DNA of 64,000 nt from Ornithinimicrobium ciconiae (lineage in GTDB: Bacteria > Actinomycetota > Actinomycetes > Actinomycetales > Dermatophilaceae). Position numbers and translations under genes: made by a program. Positions 35,237-47,030 of the stretch are shown in pieces; position 1 is the stretch's first letter, and each line of letters opens with the position of its first letter. The notes under the pieces were generated by a model, which had not been told where the DNA came from, did not search any database, and was given only the letters and a program-made list of their open reading frames with translations. Location: NCBI RefSeq assembly GCF_007197575.1, contig NZ_CP041616.1, forward strand, positions 3,968,001 to 4,032,000. Direction: 5' to 3'.

Positions 35237-38200
35237 ATGGGGTTCTACGCAATGAAGCGTTCTGCTCACGGTGGCCGGCATCTTCTTGCCGCGGTCGCCA
35301 GCGCAGCGTTGGCGGTCTCCGGCCTGAGTGCCGTCGCTGCCACCGCACAGGAAACCGACACTGATCAACCATCCAGCGAGCCGGCACAGATCCAGGAAGC
35401 GGTGCTCACAGAACTGACCAAGAGTGGTGAAGCCACCTTCTGGGTCCACTTTGACGCACGGCCGGACATGAGCCAGTTCGCGCACATCGCGGACTGGGAC
35501 GCGCGAGGCATTGCGGTCTACGACGCGTTGACCAGCACCGCCGACGCCGCACAGGCCGACGTGCGGTCCGAGCTCGACGGCCACGGCCTGAGCTATGAGA
35601 CCTACTGGGCCACCAACGCCATCCTCGTCGAGGATGCCGACGCAGACGTCGTGCAGGACATCGCACGCGCACCCGGAGTCGAGGGCATCTACGGCACGTT
35701 CGCCTACGAGGCCCCCGAGACCAAGCCTGCCGAGAGCGAGCACGCCCTCAATGCGGTCGAGTGGGGCGTGCGGGACATCAACGCCGACGACGCATGGAGC
35801 CAGGGTGTCACGGGCGAGGGCATCGTCGTCGCCAACCTGGACAGTGGCGTCCAGTGGGACCACCCGGCGCTGGTCAACAGCTACCGCGGTTCCAGCGGCG
35901 GCACGGTGACCCACGACTACAACTGGTTCGACGGCACCCCCGACAAGGAGCCGGCTCCGTGGGACTGGGACGGTCACGGCACCCACACGATGGGCACCAT
36001 GGTCGGCAACGACGGCGGCAGCAACCAGATCGGTGTCGCTCCCGGAGCTCAGTGGATGGCCGCTTCAACGGACCTGACCGACGCCTCGATGTTCGCGGCT
36101 GGTGAGTGGTTCCTCGCCCCGACCAAGGTCGACGGCACCGACCCGGACCCCACCATGCGTCCGCACGTCATCAACAACTCCTGGGGCTCCGAACTCCCCT
36201 CGAACGACCCGTTCATGGAGGACATCATCGAGTCCTGGCACGCAGCCGGGACCTTTAGTGTCTTCTCCAACGGGAACGAGGGCCCGGGCTGCGCGACCTC
36301 CGGGTCGCCGGGCAGCCGCATCTTGACCTACTCGGTCGGCAGCTACGACTCCTTCCACTCGATCAGCGGCTTCTCCTCGCGCGGGCCGGGTCAGGACGGC
36401 GAGGTCAAGCCCAACATCTCTGCCCCCGGTAGTGCCGTGCGCTCGTCCTTCCCCGGTGGCCAGTACGGCACCATCAGCGGCACCTCCATGGCCGCCCCGC
36501 ACGTCTCGGGTGCGATCGCACTGCTGTGGTCGGAGAACTCGACCGCCGCCGGCGACGTGGCCGCGACCCGGGCACTGCTCGACGGCTCGGCCATCGACTC
36601 CGAGGACCTGCAGTGCGGAGGCACCGCAGAGAAGAACAACGTCTTCGGTGAGGGCCGTCTCGACGCCTACCAGCTGATCTTCGGCGATGAGCCCCCGGTG
36701 CCGGGTCCGGCCATCACGGTGGACCCGTCCTCGATCGAGAACAGCCAGGAGGCGGACACCACCACCGAGCACACCCTCACGGTCGGCAACACCGGCACGG
36801 AAGACCTCGAGTTCACCATTACTGAGGTCGAGGGTTCCGGTGCGCCTGTCGTGGCGCTGCCGCAGGGCGCGGACCGTTCGCACGCGTCCGCCGAGACCGA
36901 CGGTGGGCCGAGCGCTCCGGCGGTCGTGGAGGCGGCTGAGCAGCTCCAGGCTGTGGCCTCGCTGACGGAGGGCTTCGACGACGTCAACACGCTGCCGGCT
37001 GATGGCTGGGCCATCAAGAACAACAGCGAGCCGGTGGGTGCAACCACGTGGTTCCAGGGCAACGCCGCCGAGGTGTTCCCCTCCCATGAGGGCGCACCAG
37101 AGGCTTATGTCGGTGCCAACTACAACAACGCTGGCGCGTCCCCGGGCAACATCAGCAACTGGCTGATGACCCCGGAGCTGGACCTGGTCAACGGGTCGGA
37201 GTTCTCGTTCTGGACTCGGACCGTCGCCAATCCGGCCGACTTTGTCGACCGGATGGAGGTCCGTCTGTCGACCAGTGGTGCTTCCACCAACGTGGGCACC
37301 GGCTACGACGGTGTGGGTGACTTCGACACCGTCCTGGCGTCGGTGAACCCCGACCTGACCGCCACCGGATACCCGGGTGAGTGGACCGAGTACACGGTGA
37401 GCATCGAGGGTCTGGACGAGGCGACCACCGGTCGGATCGGTTTCCACTACTGGGTGCCCGCGGGTGGCCCGCTGGGTAATAACTCCAACTTCATCGGCGT
37501 TGACACGGTTTCTTACGAGGCTGTTGATGCTCCGCCGCCGGTTCCGGCGTGTGAGGTTGTTGACGCGGCGTGGTTGAGTGTGGACCCGGTCGCGGGCACG
37601 GTTGCCCCGGGTGGTTCGCAGGAGGTCACGGTGGGTCTGGACTCTGCGGGTCTGGCCGAGGGTGAGTACACGGCTGCGCTGTGTGTGGAGTCCAACGACC
37701 CGGTGAACCCGGTGGTGAATGTGCCGGTGACGTTGACCGTCACTGACGATGCCCCGGTCGAGCCTGCCCTGGTGCAGCGCATCAGTGGTGAGAACCGGTA
37801 TGCCACGGCGGCCGAGATCGCTGCTGAGTTCCCCGAGGGTGTGGACACCGTCTACATCGCGAACGGGACCGAGGCTGCTGATGGTGCTGACGCGTTGGCT
37901 GCTGGTGCTGCTGGTGCCAAGGGCGCGTTGGAGTTCATCCCCGATGTCACTCCCGAGGGTGACCCGGCCCCGATCCTGCTGGTGAAGAACAACCAGATCC
38001 CGCAGGCCACGGCCGGCGCCCTGGCTGCGCTGGACCCGGCTGAGATCATCATCATCGGTGGCACCGGCTCGGTCTCGACCGGGGTTGAGGAGACCCTGGG
38101 TGAGTCCGCGGACGTGCGCCGTATCGCGGGTGCTGACCGGTACGAGACCGCGGCGTTGATCGCGGCCGAGTACGGGTCGGTGGAGACGGTCTACGTCGCC

Positions 38201-38737
38201 ACCGGTCAGGGAGACATGGACTCCGGTCTGGCCCTGGCCGACGCGTTGACCGCGGCCTCGCTCGCGGGCTCGGAAGGTTCCCCGGTGGTGCTGACCCGTT
38301 CGGGTAGCCTGCCCGCGGCGACCGCCGAGGTCATCACCGAGCTCGGTGTGGCCAACATCGTGGTCATTGGTGGCACCGGCGCGGTCAGTGATGACGTGCT
38401 GGCCCAGCTCAACGAGCTGGCACCGACCGAGCGGGTCGCTGGCGCGAACCGTTACGAGACGGCAGTGGCGTTGACGGCTGGTTACGGCGCTGACGCGGAC
38501 ATGCTGTACATCGCCTCGGGGACCAACTTCCCCGACGCGCTGTCCGGCTCGTCCCTGACCGGGTCCCAGAGCGCACCACTGCTGCTGACCCGCCAGGACC
38601 ACCTGCCCGCAGCGATCTCTGAGGAGATCCTGCGCCTGAGCCCGCAGGGCATCACGATCTTCGGTGGCACCGTCGCGGTGAACACCGACGTCGAGGCCGA
38701 CCTGCAGGCACTGCTCGACACCACCTCCACCGACTAA
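35237..38737 (+). CDS. Secreted subtilisin-family serine protease with cell-wall-binding repeats
   Basis: A 1166-residue exported protease. A signal peptide (MKRSAHGGRHLLAAVASAAL onwards) ends near ATAQE. The peptidase S8 triad is Asp in NLDSGVQW (near residue 201), His in GHGTHTMG (near 247) and Ser in GTSMAAPHVSG (near 416). A long region with a choice-of-anchor-like domain follows, and three cell-wall-binding type 2 repeats from about residue 845 (SGENRYATA, AGADRYETA, AGANRYETA) anchor it to the envelope. ATG 35237 follows GAGAGGG closely; ATG 35252 is an alternative. A strong terminator follows. It is a paralogue of the protease at 49272. Confidence 0.9.
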   Translation: MGFYAMKRSAHGGRHLLAAVASAALAVSGLSAVAATAQETDTDQPSSEPAQIQEAVLTELTKSGEATFWVHFDARPDMSQFAHIADWDARGIAVYDALTSTADAAQADVRSELDGHGLSYETYWATNAILVEDADADVVQDIARAPGVEGIYGTFAYEAPETKPAESEHALNAVEWGVRDINADDAWSQGVTGEGIVVANLDSGVQWDHPALVNSYRGSSGGTVTHDYNWFDGTPDKEPAPWDWDGHGTHTMGTMVGNDGGSNQIGVAPGAQWMAASTDLTDASMFAAGEWFLAPTKVDGTDPDPTMRPHVINNSWGSELPSNDPFMEDIIESWHAAGTFSVFSNGNEGPGCATSGSPGSRILTYSVGSYDSFHSISGFSSRGPGQDGEVKPNISAPGSAVRSSFPGGQYGTISGTSMAAPHVSGAIALLWSENSTAAGDVAATRALLDGSAIDSEDLQCGGTAEKNNVFGEGRLDAYQLIFGDEPPVPGPAITVDPSSIENSQEADTTTEHTLTVGNTGTEDLEFTITEVEGSGAPVVALPQGADRSHASAETDGGPSAPAVVEAAEQLQAVASLTEGFDDVNTLPADGWAIKNNSEPVGATTWFQGNAAEVFPSHEGAPEAYVGANYNNAGASPGNISNWLMTPELDLVNGSEFSFWTRTVANPADFVDRMEVRLSTSGASTNVGTGYDGVGDFDTVLASVNPDLTATGYPGEWTEYTVSIEGLDEATTGRIGFHYWVPAGGPLGNNSNFIGVDTVSYEAVDAPPPVPACEVVDAAWLSVDPVAGTVAPGGSQEVTVGLDSAGLAEGEYTAALCVESNDPVNPVVNVPVTLTVTDDAPVEPALVQRISGENRYATAAEIAAEFPEGVDTVYIANGTEAADGADALAAGAAGAKGALEFIPDVTPEGDPAPILLVKNNQIPQATAGALAALDPAEIIIIGGTGSVSTGVEETLGESADVRRIAGADRYETAALIAAEYGSVETVYVATGQGDMDSGLALADALTAASLAGSEGSPVVLTRSGSLPAATAEVITELGVANIVVIGGTGAVSDDVLAQLNELAPTERVAGANRYETAVALTAGYGADADMLYIASGTNFPDALSGSSLTGSQSAPLLLTRQDHLPAAISEEILRLSPQGITIFGGTVAVNTDVEADLQALLDTTSTD

Positions 38738-38761
38738 CGAGGCGGTAAACCCCCACACGAA

Positions 38762-38792
38762 CGGCCCCCACCGGAACCACCGGTGGGGGCCG
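38762..38792. terminator. Terminator hairpin after subtilase
   Basis: CGGCCCCCACCGG and CCGGTGGGGGCCG are perfect 13-bp arms around AACCA, between the convergent subtilase and HhH-GPD genes. Confidence 0.85.
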
Positions 38793-38818
38793 CTTCGCGT
38801 CCAGACTCCCGTCGACCG

Positions 38819-39403
38819 TTACTGCCCAGCAGCGGCCTTGGCAGCGGCCTTCTTCTCCTTCTTGTAGGCACGCACCCGCGCCAGGCTCTCTGCGTCGACC
38901 ACATCGGCGATCGACATGTGCACACCCTCCGAGCCGTAATCACCTGCAGCCTCCCGCCAGCCGGGGGTGGACAGACCCCGCTGCTTGCCCAGCAGCGCCA
39001 GGAAGATGCGGGCCTTTTGATCCCCGAAACCCGGCAGCGCCTTGAGCCGCGTAAGGATCGTCGCACCATCAGGATGGCCGATCGCCCAGATCGACCCGGT
39101 GTCACCGCCGTAGTCACGCACGATGGCGGTGGCGAGGTCGTGCACACGCTGCCCCATCGACTTCGGGAACCTATGGACCGCCGGTGGTGTGGCGCACACG
39201 GCGATGAACTCGTCCGGATCCATGGCTGCGATCTGCTCCGCGTCACACGCGCCCAGCCGTTCCTCGATCTTGCGTGGCCCCGCAAAGGCCACCTCCATGG
39301 GGATCTGCTGGTCAAGCAGCATGCCCGTCAGGAGAGCGAAGGGATTTTCGGACAGCAGTCGGTCCGCCTCGGGTTCACCGACCAGGTGCAGTTCACGGAT
39401 CAT
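38819..39403 (-). CDS. HhH-GPD-type base-excision repair protein
   Basis: A 194-residue protein of the helix-hairpin-helix DNA glycosylase group. It has PFALLTGMLLDQQIPMEVAF near the N-terminus, characteristic of this actinobacterial subfamily, and the hairpin-like LKALPGFGDQKARIFLALL near residue 120. A C-terminal Lys/Ala-rich tail could bind DNA. No iron-sulfur cysteines are seen. The lesion specificity is unknown. The start is ATG 39403. Repeat array DR4 lies between it and the upstream MFS gene. Confidence 0.8.
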   Translation of the reverse strand: MIRELHLVGEPEADRLLSENPFALLTGMLLDQQIPMEVAFAGPRKIEERLGACDAEQIAAMDPDEFIAVCATPPAVHRFPKSMGQRVHDLATAIVRDYGGDTGSIWAIGHPDGATILTRLKALPGFGDQKARIFLALLGKQRGLSTPGWREAAGDYGSEGVHMSIADVVDAESLARVRAYKKEKKAAAKAAAGQ

Positions 39404-39425
39404 GGCTCCGATCCTGCCACCAGCC

Positions 39426-39481
39426 GTACAAAACCTCTCCAAGAATGCGTCGCAGCCCAACCAAACCTTCCCAAAAATGGG
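39426..39481 (-). repeat. Repeat array DR4 (2 copies, 32-bp spacing)
   Basis: On the plus strand: ACAAAACCTCTCCAAGAATG and ACCAAACCTTCCCAAAAATG, with the last blocks at 39442 and 39474. It lies between the HhH-GPD start and the MFS stop. A further partial block, AAGAATGGG at 39501-39509, overlaps the end of the MFS gene. Confidence 0.8.
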
Positions 39482-39498
39482 TAGGCCCGTCCCGGACC

Positions 39499-41307
39499 CT
39501 AAGAATGGGTGGTGTGCCGGACGCGGTGCCAGCCGAGGGCGACGGCAATCAGCGCCGCAGCGAGGGTGGCGATCGCTGCGCCGCCAAAGACCGTCTGCAC
39601 CTGCACCACGGCCGCATCCAGCAGCGCGTCGGAGTCGGTCGGGTCGGCCAGCTCGTTGACCGCCTGCTGGAAGCGGCGCAGTCCCACGGCAGTGAGCAGG
39701 GCCAGTCCGACGACCATCCCGACCATCCGGGCCACGACCACCAGGGAGCTCACGGTCCCGTGCGTCTCGTGCGTGGAGTCGGCGAGGGCCGCGTCGTTGA
39801 CCGGGGCGATCGCCAGGCCGATGCCAAACCCCGCCACCGCCAGCAGGGTGGTGCTCATCCCCGGCTCGTCGAGTGCACCCCGGGTCCACCCAGACATCCC
39901 CCACAGCGCGGCCGCCGTCAGCGCCAGCCCCGGGGCCGCGACCAGCCCCGGCCCGAGCCGCCTGAGCAGGAAACCACCGAGCACCGCACCGACCGGGACC
40001 GCGACGAGGAACTGGATCAGCACGAAGGCGGCCTCGGTCTCGGTGGTCCCCTCCGTGAGCCGGGCGAGCAACGGCACGTCCACGACCACGGCGACGATCG
40101 CGGTGCCGACCAGCAGGCTGACCACCAGGGCCGGGAGCACCTTGCCGTGGACGACACCACGGGCGATCAGCGGGCTGTCCGCCGTGCGCTGCCGGACCGC
40201 GAAGGCCAGGACCGACAGCGCACCGACCGGCAGCAGCCACAACCCCCAGGGTCCGAGCACCTCCTTGGCGGGATCGGCCGAGGAGAAGGTGAGCACGAGA
40301 CTGCCGAGCGCGATCGCGATCAGCAGCGCCCCCAGGACATCAGCGGCCAGGAGCATGGGCAGCCAGCGGGAAGCGGTCAGCACCAGGAGCAGCAGCAGCG
40401 CAGCCATCGCCAGCGCGCCGATCGGGGTCCAGACCCGGGAGGTCGACTCGCCGAATGGCACGAAGGGCTCGCCGTAGGCGACGGACGTGGTCAGCGCCTC
40501 CGGAGCGATCAGCGCCAGGGATGCGGCCACGACGCCCACGATGCCCACGAGCCACGCCAGGACAGTGACCACCCGGCTCCGCGTGCCAGGTCGCCCCGCC
40601 CTCACCTGGCGATCTTCATCCGTATGCCGACCCGAGCCCATCTGGTGGCCCGTCGCCTCATCCGTGCCCCCGTCGAGCTGACCATCCAGGCCGTCGGGGC
40701 GGATCAGCCACACCGCGACGAAGAACACCAGGCCGAGTGCGGCGTTGACCCAGAAGATCCCCCGCCAGTCACTGACCAGCAGGATCGCGGCACCCAGCAG
40801 CGGACCCAGGACCGAGCCGAGTTCCTGCACGGCACCGACGATGCCCAGCGGCATACCCCGTCGTCCCGGCGGCCAGAGGTCGGCCACGATCGCCAGGGTC
40901 GCGGGCACCAGCCCGCCACCACCCAACCCCTGCAGGAAGCGTCCGCCGATCATCACCGGCAGCTCGACGGCGATACCGGTCACCAGTGAGCCGACGACAA
41001 AGATGGCCAGGCAGGCCAGCAGGATCGTGCGCCGGGACATCAGGTCTGCCAACCGGCCGATGAGGGGCAGCACCGCGATATAGCCCAGGAGGAACCCCGA
41101 GATGATGGGGGTGCCCTTCTGCAGCGACTCGATCCCGAGCCCCGCGCCAGCCATCATGTCGGTCAGCGCCAGCACCACGACATAGGTGTCGGCGGCTGCC
41201 AGGGCGACCGCGACGGAGGCGACCGTCAACAGCGACCGGGCACCCCGGGACTTCCCCGCAGGGCTCGACGGATCGTGCCGCTGGGTCACGGCGGGGGTGG
41301 CTCCCAC
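39499..41307 (-). CDS. MFS transporter, partner of LprG-like lipoprotein
   Basis: A 602-residue major-facilitator protein with about 14 membrane segments (DHA2/EmrB-QacA group). The A-like motif GRLADLMSRRTILLACL is near residue 84 and the motif-C region GAVQELGSVLGPLLGA is near 160. The GTG at 41307 begins one base after the stop of the upstream lipoprotein gene. This lipoprotein-MFS arrangement matches mycobacterial lprG-Rv1410c, where the pair moves triacylglycerol and lipoglycans to the outer envelope (established for mycobacteria; inferred here). Sequence alone would also fit drug efflux. Confidence 0.85.
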   Translation of the reverse strand: MGATPAVTQRHDPSSPAGKSRGARSLLTVASVAVALAAADTYVVVLALTDMMAGAGLGIESLQKGTPIISGFLLGYIAVLPLIGRLADLMSRRTILLACLAIFVVGSLVTGIAVELPVMIGGRFLQGLGGGGLVPATLAIVADLWPPGRRGMPLGIVGAVQELGSVLGPLLGAAILLVSDWRGIFWVNAALGLVFFVAVWLIRPDGLDGQLDGGTDEATGHQMGSGRHTDEDRQVRAGRPGTRSRVVTVLAWLVGIVGVVAASLALIAPEALTTSVAYGEPFVPFGESTSRVWTPIGALAMAALLLLLVLTASRWLPMLLAADVLGALLIAIALGSLVLTFSSADPAKEVLGPWGLWLLPVGALSVLAFAVRQRTADSPLIARGVVHGKVLPALVVSLLVGTAIVAVVVDVPLLARLTEGTTETEAAFVLIQFLVAVPVGAVLGGFLLRRLGPGLVAAPGLALTAAALWGMSGWTRGALDEPGMSTTLLAVAGFGIGLAIAPVNDAALADSTHETHGTVSSLVVVARMVGMVVGLALLTAVGLRRFQQAVNELADPTDSDALLDAAVVQVQTVFGGAAIATLAAALIAVALGWHRVRHTTHS

Positions 41308-41308
41308 G

Positions 41309-42037
41309 TCAGGGAGCGGTGACGGTGACCGGCTCGCCGTACTGATCGATGGTCACCTCGTAGGTCGCATCGTCCGGCGGATAGAACGGTCCTGTGATCG
41401 TGACGGTGCGCACCTCCCAGCTGTCCTCGATCAGCCCGTAGGCGACGTCAAAGTCCTGGTCGGCGTCGCCGACATACAGCAGGTCCACGACCGACTGGCC
41501 GGGCAGCGTGCCGGTGATCTGCTGGGTGACGTCCGCTCCGACCCGGGTCTGTTCGCCGAACTCGGCACCCTCGGTGAGGGTGAGCAGGCCCGCGAGGCCG
41601 TCGTCCACGTCGAACAGTCGCGCCGGGTCGGGCACCTTGAGGTCCTCGGGTGTGGTGGAGATGAAGCCGGGACTGAAGGGCAGTTTCACGTAGAGCGTGT
41701 CGTCGACCGCGATGGTCGGCACGTCCGCCTGCACCCCGGCGACCTTCGCGGTGATCGTCCCGTCAAAGGCCGCGGGCTCCATCGTGCCGCTCCCGCTGGC
41801 CTTGAGGATGATCGCGCTGTCCGGCAGGTCGATGCCCTCGAGCACCAGCCGGACACTGCCGGCCTCCACGAGGGTGGCGTGTGCCTGCTCGAGCCGGTCG
41901 CTGGCCGTGGGCTCGGTCGTGGTGGCCGCGTCCGTGTCCGGTTCGTCACCGTCGCTGCACGCAGTGAGGGTCAGTGCCGTTGCGACGACCAGCGCCAGCG
42001 GCAGCCCCGCACGCCTCGTGTGCCCGTTGATCCTCAT
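41309..42037 (-). CDS. LppX/LprAFG-family lipoprotein (LprG-like)
   Basis: A 242-residue lipoprotein: a short basic N-terminus, hydrophobic ALVVATALTLTAC with the lipobox cysteine, then a Thr/Asp-rich linker and the LppX_LprAFG domain (for example SVRLVLEGIDLPDSAI and DVPTIAVDDTLYVKLPF). The family binds triacylated lipids in a hydrophobic pocket. ATG 42037 has GGAGGGG a few bases upstream. It is the first gene of a two-gene unit with the MFS transporter, and starts 90 bp after the clpB stop on the same strand. Confidence 0.85.
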   Translation of the reverse strand: MRINGHTRRAGLPLALVVATALTLTACSDGDEPDTDAATTTEPTASDRLEQAHATLVEAGSVRLVLEGIDLPDSAIILKASGSGTMEPAAFDGTITAKVAGVQADVPTIAVDDTLYVKLPFSPGFISTTPEDLKVPDPARLFDVDDGLAGLLTLTEGAEFGEQTRVGADVTQQITGTLPGQSVVDLLYVGDADQDFDVAYGLIEDSWEVRTVTITGPFYPPDDATYEVTIDQYGEPVTVTAP

Positions 42038-42126
42038 GGTCCCCTCCGTGCTGGTCGCGGTGTGTCCTGCCTCAGTATGCCGCGACGCACCCCGCTCACC
42101 CACCGAACGCACCGTGTGGGGGGATC

Positions 42127-44703
<2,577 letters not shown>

Positions 44704-44720
44704 CGTGTGCCGTCCTCTCC

Positions 44721-44776
44721 CGCATTTTCGTAACGGTTTCGTACGCCCTCCCCGTATTTTCGTAACGGTTTCGTAG
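44721..44776 (+). repeat. Repeat array DR5 (2 copies, 32-bp spacing)
   Basis: Two near-identical copies, CATTTTCGTAACGGTTTCGT and TATTTTCGTAACGGTTTCGT, starting at 44723 and 44755. The array is 17 bp before the clpB ATG, within its 5' leader. Confidence 0.9.
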
Positions 44777-44839
44777 GCGTGCGCGTGGCACGTTGTCCGT
44801 GTCCACGCCGTGAATGTCACTCTGGTCAACCGGGTCAAA

Positions 44840-44860
44840 CTTGAGTCTATTCCGCTCAAC
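44840..44860. promoter_or_regulatory. HAIR element (HspR site) upstream of clpB
   Basis: CTTGAGT-CTATTCC-GCTCAAC, compared with the HspR consensus CTTGAGT-N7-ACTCAAG. It lies between the small gene at 44882-45067 and clpB, in the clpB promoter region. Confidence 0.85.
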
Positions 44861-44881
44861 CTTGCCCTTTCGCGGCGCCGC

Positions 44882-45067
44882 TCAGGCCAGAACGAGCGAC
44901 TCCTCTCGTGCCCTGCTGACACCGTCGCGCAGCGCGATGACCTGCGCCTCCTCCCCCAAGAGTGCCTGGCCGGTGACCAGAGCAGACGGCCGCAGCGGCA
45001 GGGGGCGACCGTCGGCAGATCGCGCCTGCCCATCCACGGTCGTCCAGAACTTCGGCACGGGTCTCAT
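44882..45067 (-). CDS. Small conserved-looking protein upstream of clpB
   Basis: A 61-residue reading frame: [60 protein letters not shown]. The composition and regular secondary structure look like a real soluble protein rather than a random frame in GC-rich DNA. I believe similar short genes occur next to clpB in related bacteria, but I cannot confirm this. The start is uncertain; ATG 45067 is used. The HAIR element lies directly downstream. Confidence 0.5.
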   Translation of the reverse strand: MRPVPKFWTTVDGQARSADGRPLPLRPSALVTGQALLGEEAQVIALRDGVSRAREESLVLA

Positions 45068-45283
45068 GGAGCCGATCCTGGCACGCCGTCCGGGGCAGTT
45101 CAGCAGCGAAGGGGTGGACCAGGGCGGCACATCTGGCTACTCTGACCCCTGGTGTGCGCACGTTTGCCCCCGGCGCGTCCGCGCCCGCGCACCACATCTG
45201 AACCCGACCTCACCCCGGAGGGGACGTGAGAGCCGGGCGGCCCGGACCGTCGGTCCGGCGTCGTCCGCGCCTAGGAGAAGACC

Positions 45284-46306
45284 ATGACCACACACCAGAC
45301 TATGCGTGTCTCGCGACGGATGACCGCACGGCTCGCCGGTGCGACCACGCTCGCAGTGGCGGCTGCTGGGCTGGCGATCGCGCCGGCCCACGCGTCCTAC
45401 ACCCCTGAGGTGTGGGACCGGGTGGCCCAGTGCGAGTCGAGCGGCAACTGGCACATCAACACCGGCAACGGCTACTACGGCGGTCTGCAGTTCTGGCACC
45501 CCACCTGGAAGTCCTATGGCGGCCAGGAGTATGCCGGCTACGCTCACCAGGCCAGCAAGGCCGAGCAGATCGCGATCGCGCGCCGCGTGCTGCACACTCA
45601 GGGCCCCGGCGCCTGGCCGGTCTGCTCGGTGCGCGCCGGCCTCACCCGCGACAACGGTGGGGCAGACCCCAACGCTCAGCCCGGCGACGGCGGCAGCGAG
45701 GCGCCCATCGAGGTCACCCGTTATGTCAGCGCCAGCACCGCGGCCAACGTCCGCTCCGGACCCGGCACCGGCTACAGCATCGTGGGATCCAAGGCCCGCG
45801 GCGCGCAGGTCAGTGGCACCCTGAGCAACGGCTGGCTCAAGATCGCCGGCGGGCAGTACATCAGCTCCGTCGTGCTGTCCACCAACCCCGTCGACGGCGG
45901 CGAGAACCCCGGCGAGGTCACCCGCTACGTCAGCGCCAGCACCGCGGCCAACGTCCGCTCCGGACCCGGCACCGGCTACAGCATCGTGGGATCCAAGGCC
46001 CGCGGGGCCCAGGTCACCGGCACCCTGAGCAACGGCTGGCTCAAGATCGCCGGCGGGCAGTACATCAGCTCCGTCGTGCTGTCCACCAACCCCGTCGACG
46101 GCGGCGAGAACCCCGGCGAGGTCACCCGTTATGTCAGCGCCAGCAGCGCGGCCTATGTCCGCTCCGGCCCGAGCGGGGGCTACGGCGTGGTCGACACGGT
46201 CTCGCGCGGGACCAAGGTCACCGGCACGCTCAGCTCCAACGGGTGGCTCAAGATCGGGGCCAACCGGTTTATCGGCCCGTCGGTGCTCTCCAGCACGCCA
46301 GTCTGA
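45284..46306 (+). CDS. Secreted Rpf-like transglycosylase with three SH3 repeats
   Basis: A 340-residue secreted protein. After a signal peptide ending APAHAS, residues 40-115 form a transglycosylase/resuscitation-promoting-factor-like domain (WDRVAQCESSGNWHINTGNG with the catalytic Glu in CESSGNW). Three bacterial SH3 domains follow (YVSASTAANVRSGPGTGYSI). Rpf-type enzymes cut peptidoglycan and help dormant cells resume growth (family knowledge). SH3 copies one and two are almost identical at DNA level with a 204-bp period. The ATG follows AGGAGA. A strong terminator follows the gene. No c-di-AMP riboswitch was recognised upstream. Confidence 0.85.
   Translation: MTTHQTMRVSRRMTARLAGATTLAVAAAGLAIAPAHASYTPEVWDRVAQCESSGNWHINTGNGYYGGLQFWHPTWKSYGGQEYAGYAHQASKAEQIAIARRVLHTQGPGAWPVCSVRAGLTRDNGGADPNAQPGDGGSEAPIEVTRYVSASTAANVRSGPGTGYSIVGSKARGAQVSGTLSNGWLKIAGGQYISSVVLSTNPVDGGENPGEVTRYVSASTAANVRSGPGTGYSIVGSKARGAQVTGTLSNGWLKIAGGQYISSVVLSTNPVDGGENPGEVTRYVSASSAAYVRSGPSGGYGVVDTVSRGTKVTGTLSSNGWLKIGANRFIGPSVLSSTPV
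45710..46303 (+). repeat. Three 204-bp SH3-coding repeats
   Basis: Units start at 45710, 45914 and 46118 with GAGGTCACCCG. Units one and two differ at only a few bases; unit three has diverged in its core. This gives scope for copy-number change by recombination. Confidence 0.9.
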
Positions 46307-46316
46307 CGCCTCCGCG

Positions 46317-46353
46317 ACTCGGGCCCGGCCACGTCAGGTGGCCGGGCCCGAGT
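46317..46353. terminator. Terminator hairpin after Rpf-like gene
   Basis: ACTCGGGCCCGGCCAC and GTGGCCGGGCCCGAGT are perfect 16-bp arms around GTCAG, between convergent genes. Confidence 0.85.
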
Positions 46354-46401
46354 TGCGCACCCGCGCAACACGGCGCGCGTGCATGTGGAGGTGCGAGGCG
46401 G

Positions 46402-46971
46402 TCACCCGAGTCGGGCACGCGCCGCCTGCACCGCGTCCAGGAGCTCCCCGGCCAGGTCGGGCGGTCCGTTCGGCCGGCCGAGCGAGATCACCGGCCACCA
46501 CCGCACGTCCAGCGACTCCTCGCTCACCGCGTGCTCGACGCCGGGAGGCGCCACCGCGACAAAGCGGACGTCCAGGTGGTGCACTCCAGGACGGTCACCG
46601 CAGAACGGCACCTCGTGCTCATCCAGGTGGATCGGCACGGGGTCGATCCGCAGGCCGGCGATGCCAGACTCCTCGGCGGCCTCCCGCAGGGCCGCGTCGA
46701 CGAGCCGTTGGTCCTCGGGCTCGCAGTGCCCACCAAACTGGAACCAGCGGCGAGCGCGGGCGTGCAGGGTCAGCAGCACCCGGTGCCCGTCGTCGGAGAG
46801 GACGACCGTGCTGGCCGTGATGTGGTCGGGATAGCACGACCGCTGCATCCCGTCGGGGCAGTCATAGAGGTGCCCCCCGAAGCGGTCCCGGAGCGCAGCC
46901 TGCTCACCTGTCGGGGGAACCCACGCAGTCAGGACCCGGAGGGCGTCGCGGTGCAAGGTCACGACACCCAT
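46402..46971 (-). CDS. NUDIX hydrolase
   Basis: A 189-residue protein with a complete NUDIX box near residue 79: GGHCEPEDQRLVDAALREAA followed by EESGI, satisfying G-x5-E-x7-REUxEExGU. The N-terminal part resembles NUDIX proteins of unknown substrate in actinobacteria. It stands alone: the Rpf-like gene converges on it, and the ZIP gene is upstream on the same strand with a 59-bp gap. The start is ATG 46971. Confidence 0.85.
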   Translation of the reverse strand: MGVVTLHRDALRVLTAWVPPTGEQAALRDRFGGHLYDCPDGMQRSCYPDHITASTVVLSDDGHRVLLTLHARARRWFQFGGHCEPEDQRLVDAALREAAEESGIAGLRIDPVPIHLDEHEVPFCGDRPGVHHLDVRFVAVAPPGVEHAVSEESLDVRWWPVISLGRPNGPPDLAGELLDAVQAARARLG

Positions 46972-47030
46972 TCTGTATGCCGGGGCTCAGGGAGGCGGAC
47001 AAGCCCCGACACTGCGCAACAGACCGAGTA

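Noticed and set aside
45131..45283. A c-di-AMP (ydaO-type) riboswitch upstream of the Rpf-like gene, as is common for such genes.
   Set aside because: The region is short and lacks the conserved sequence blocks I would expect; only a small CCGGACC/GGTCCGG hairpin is present.
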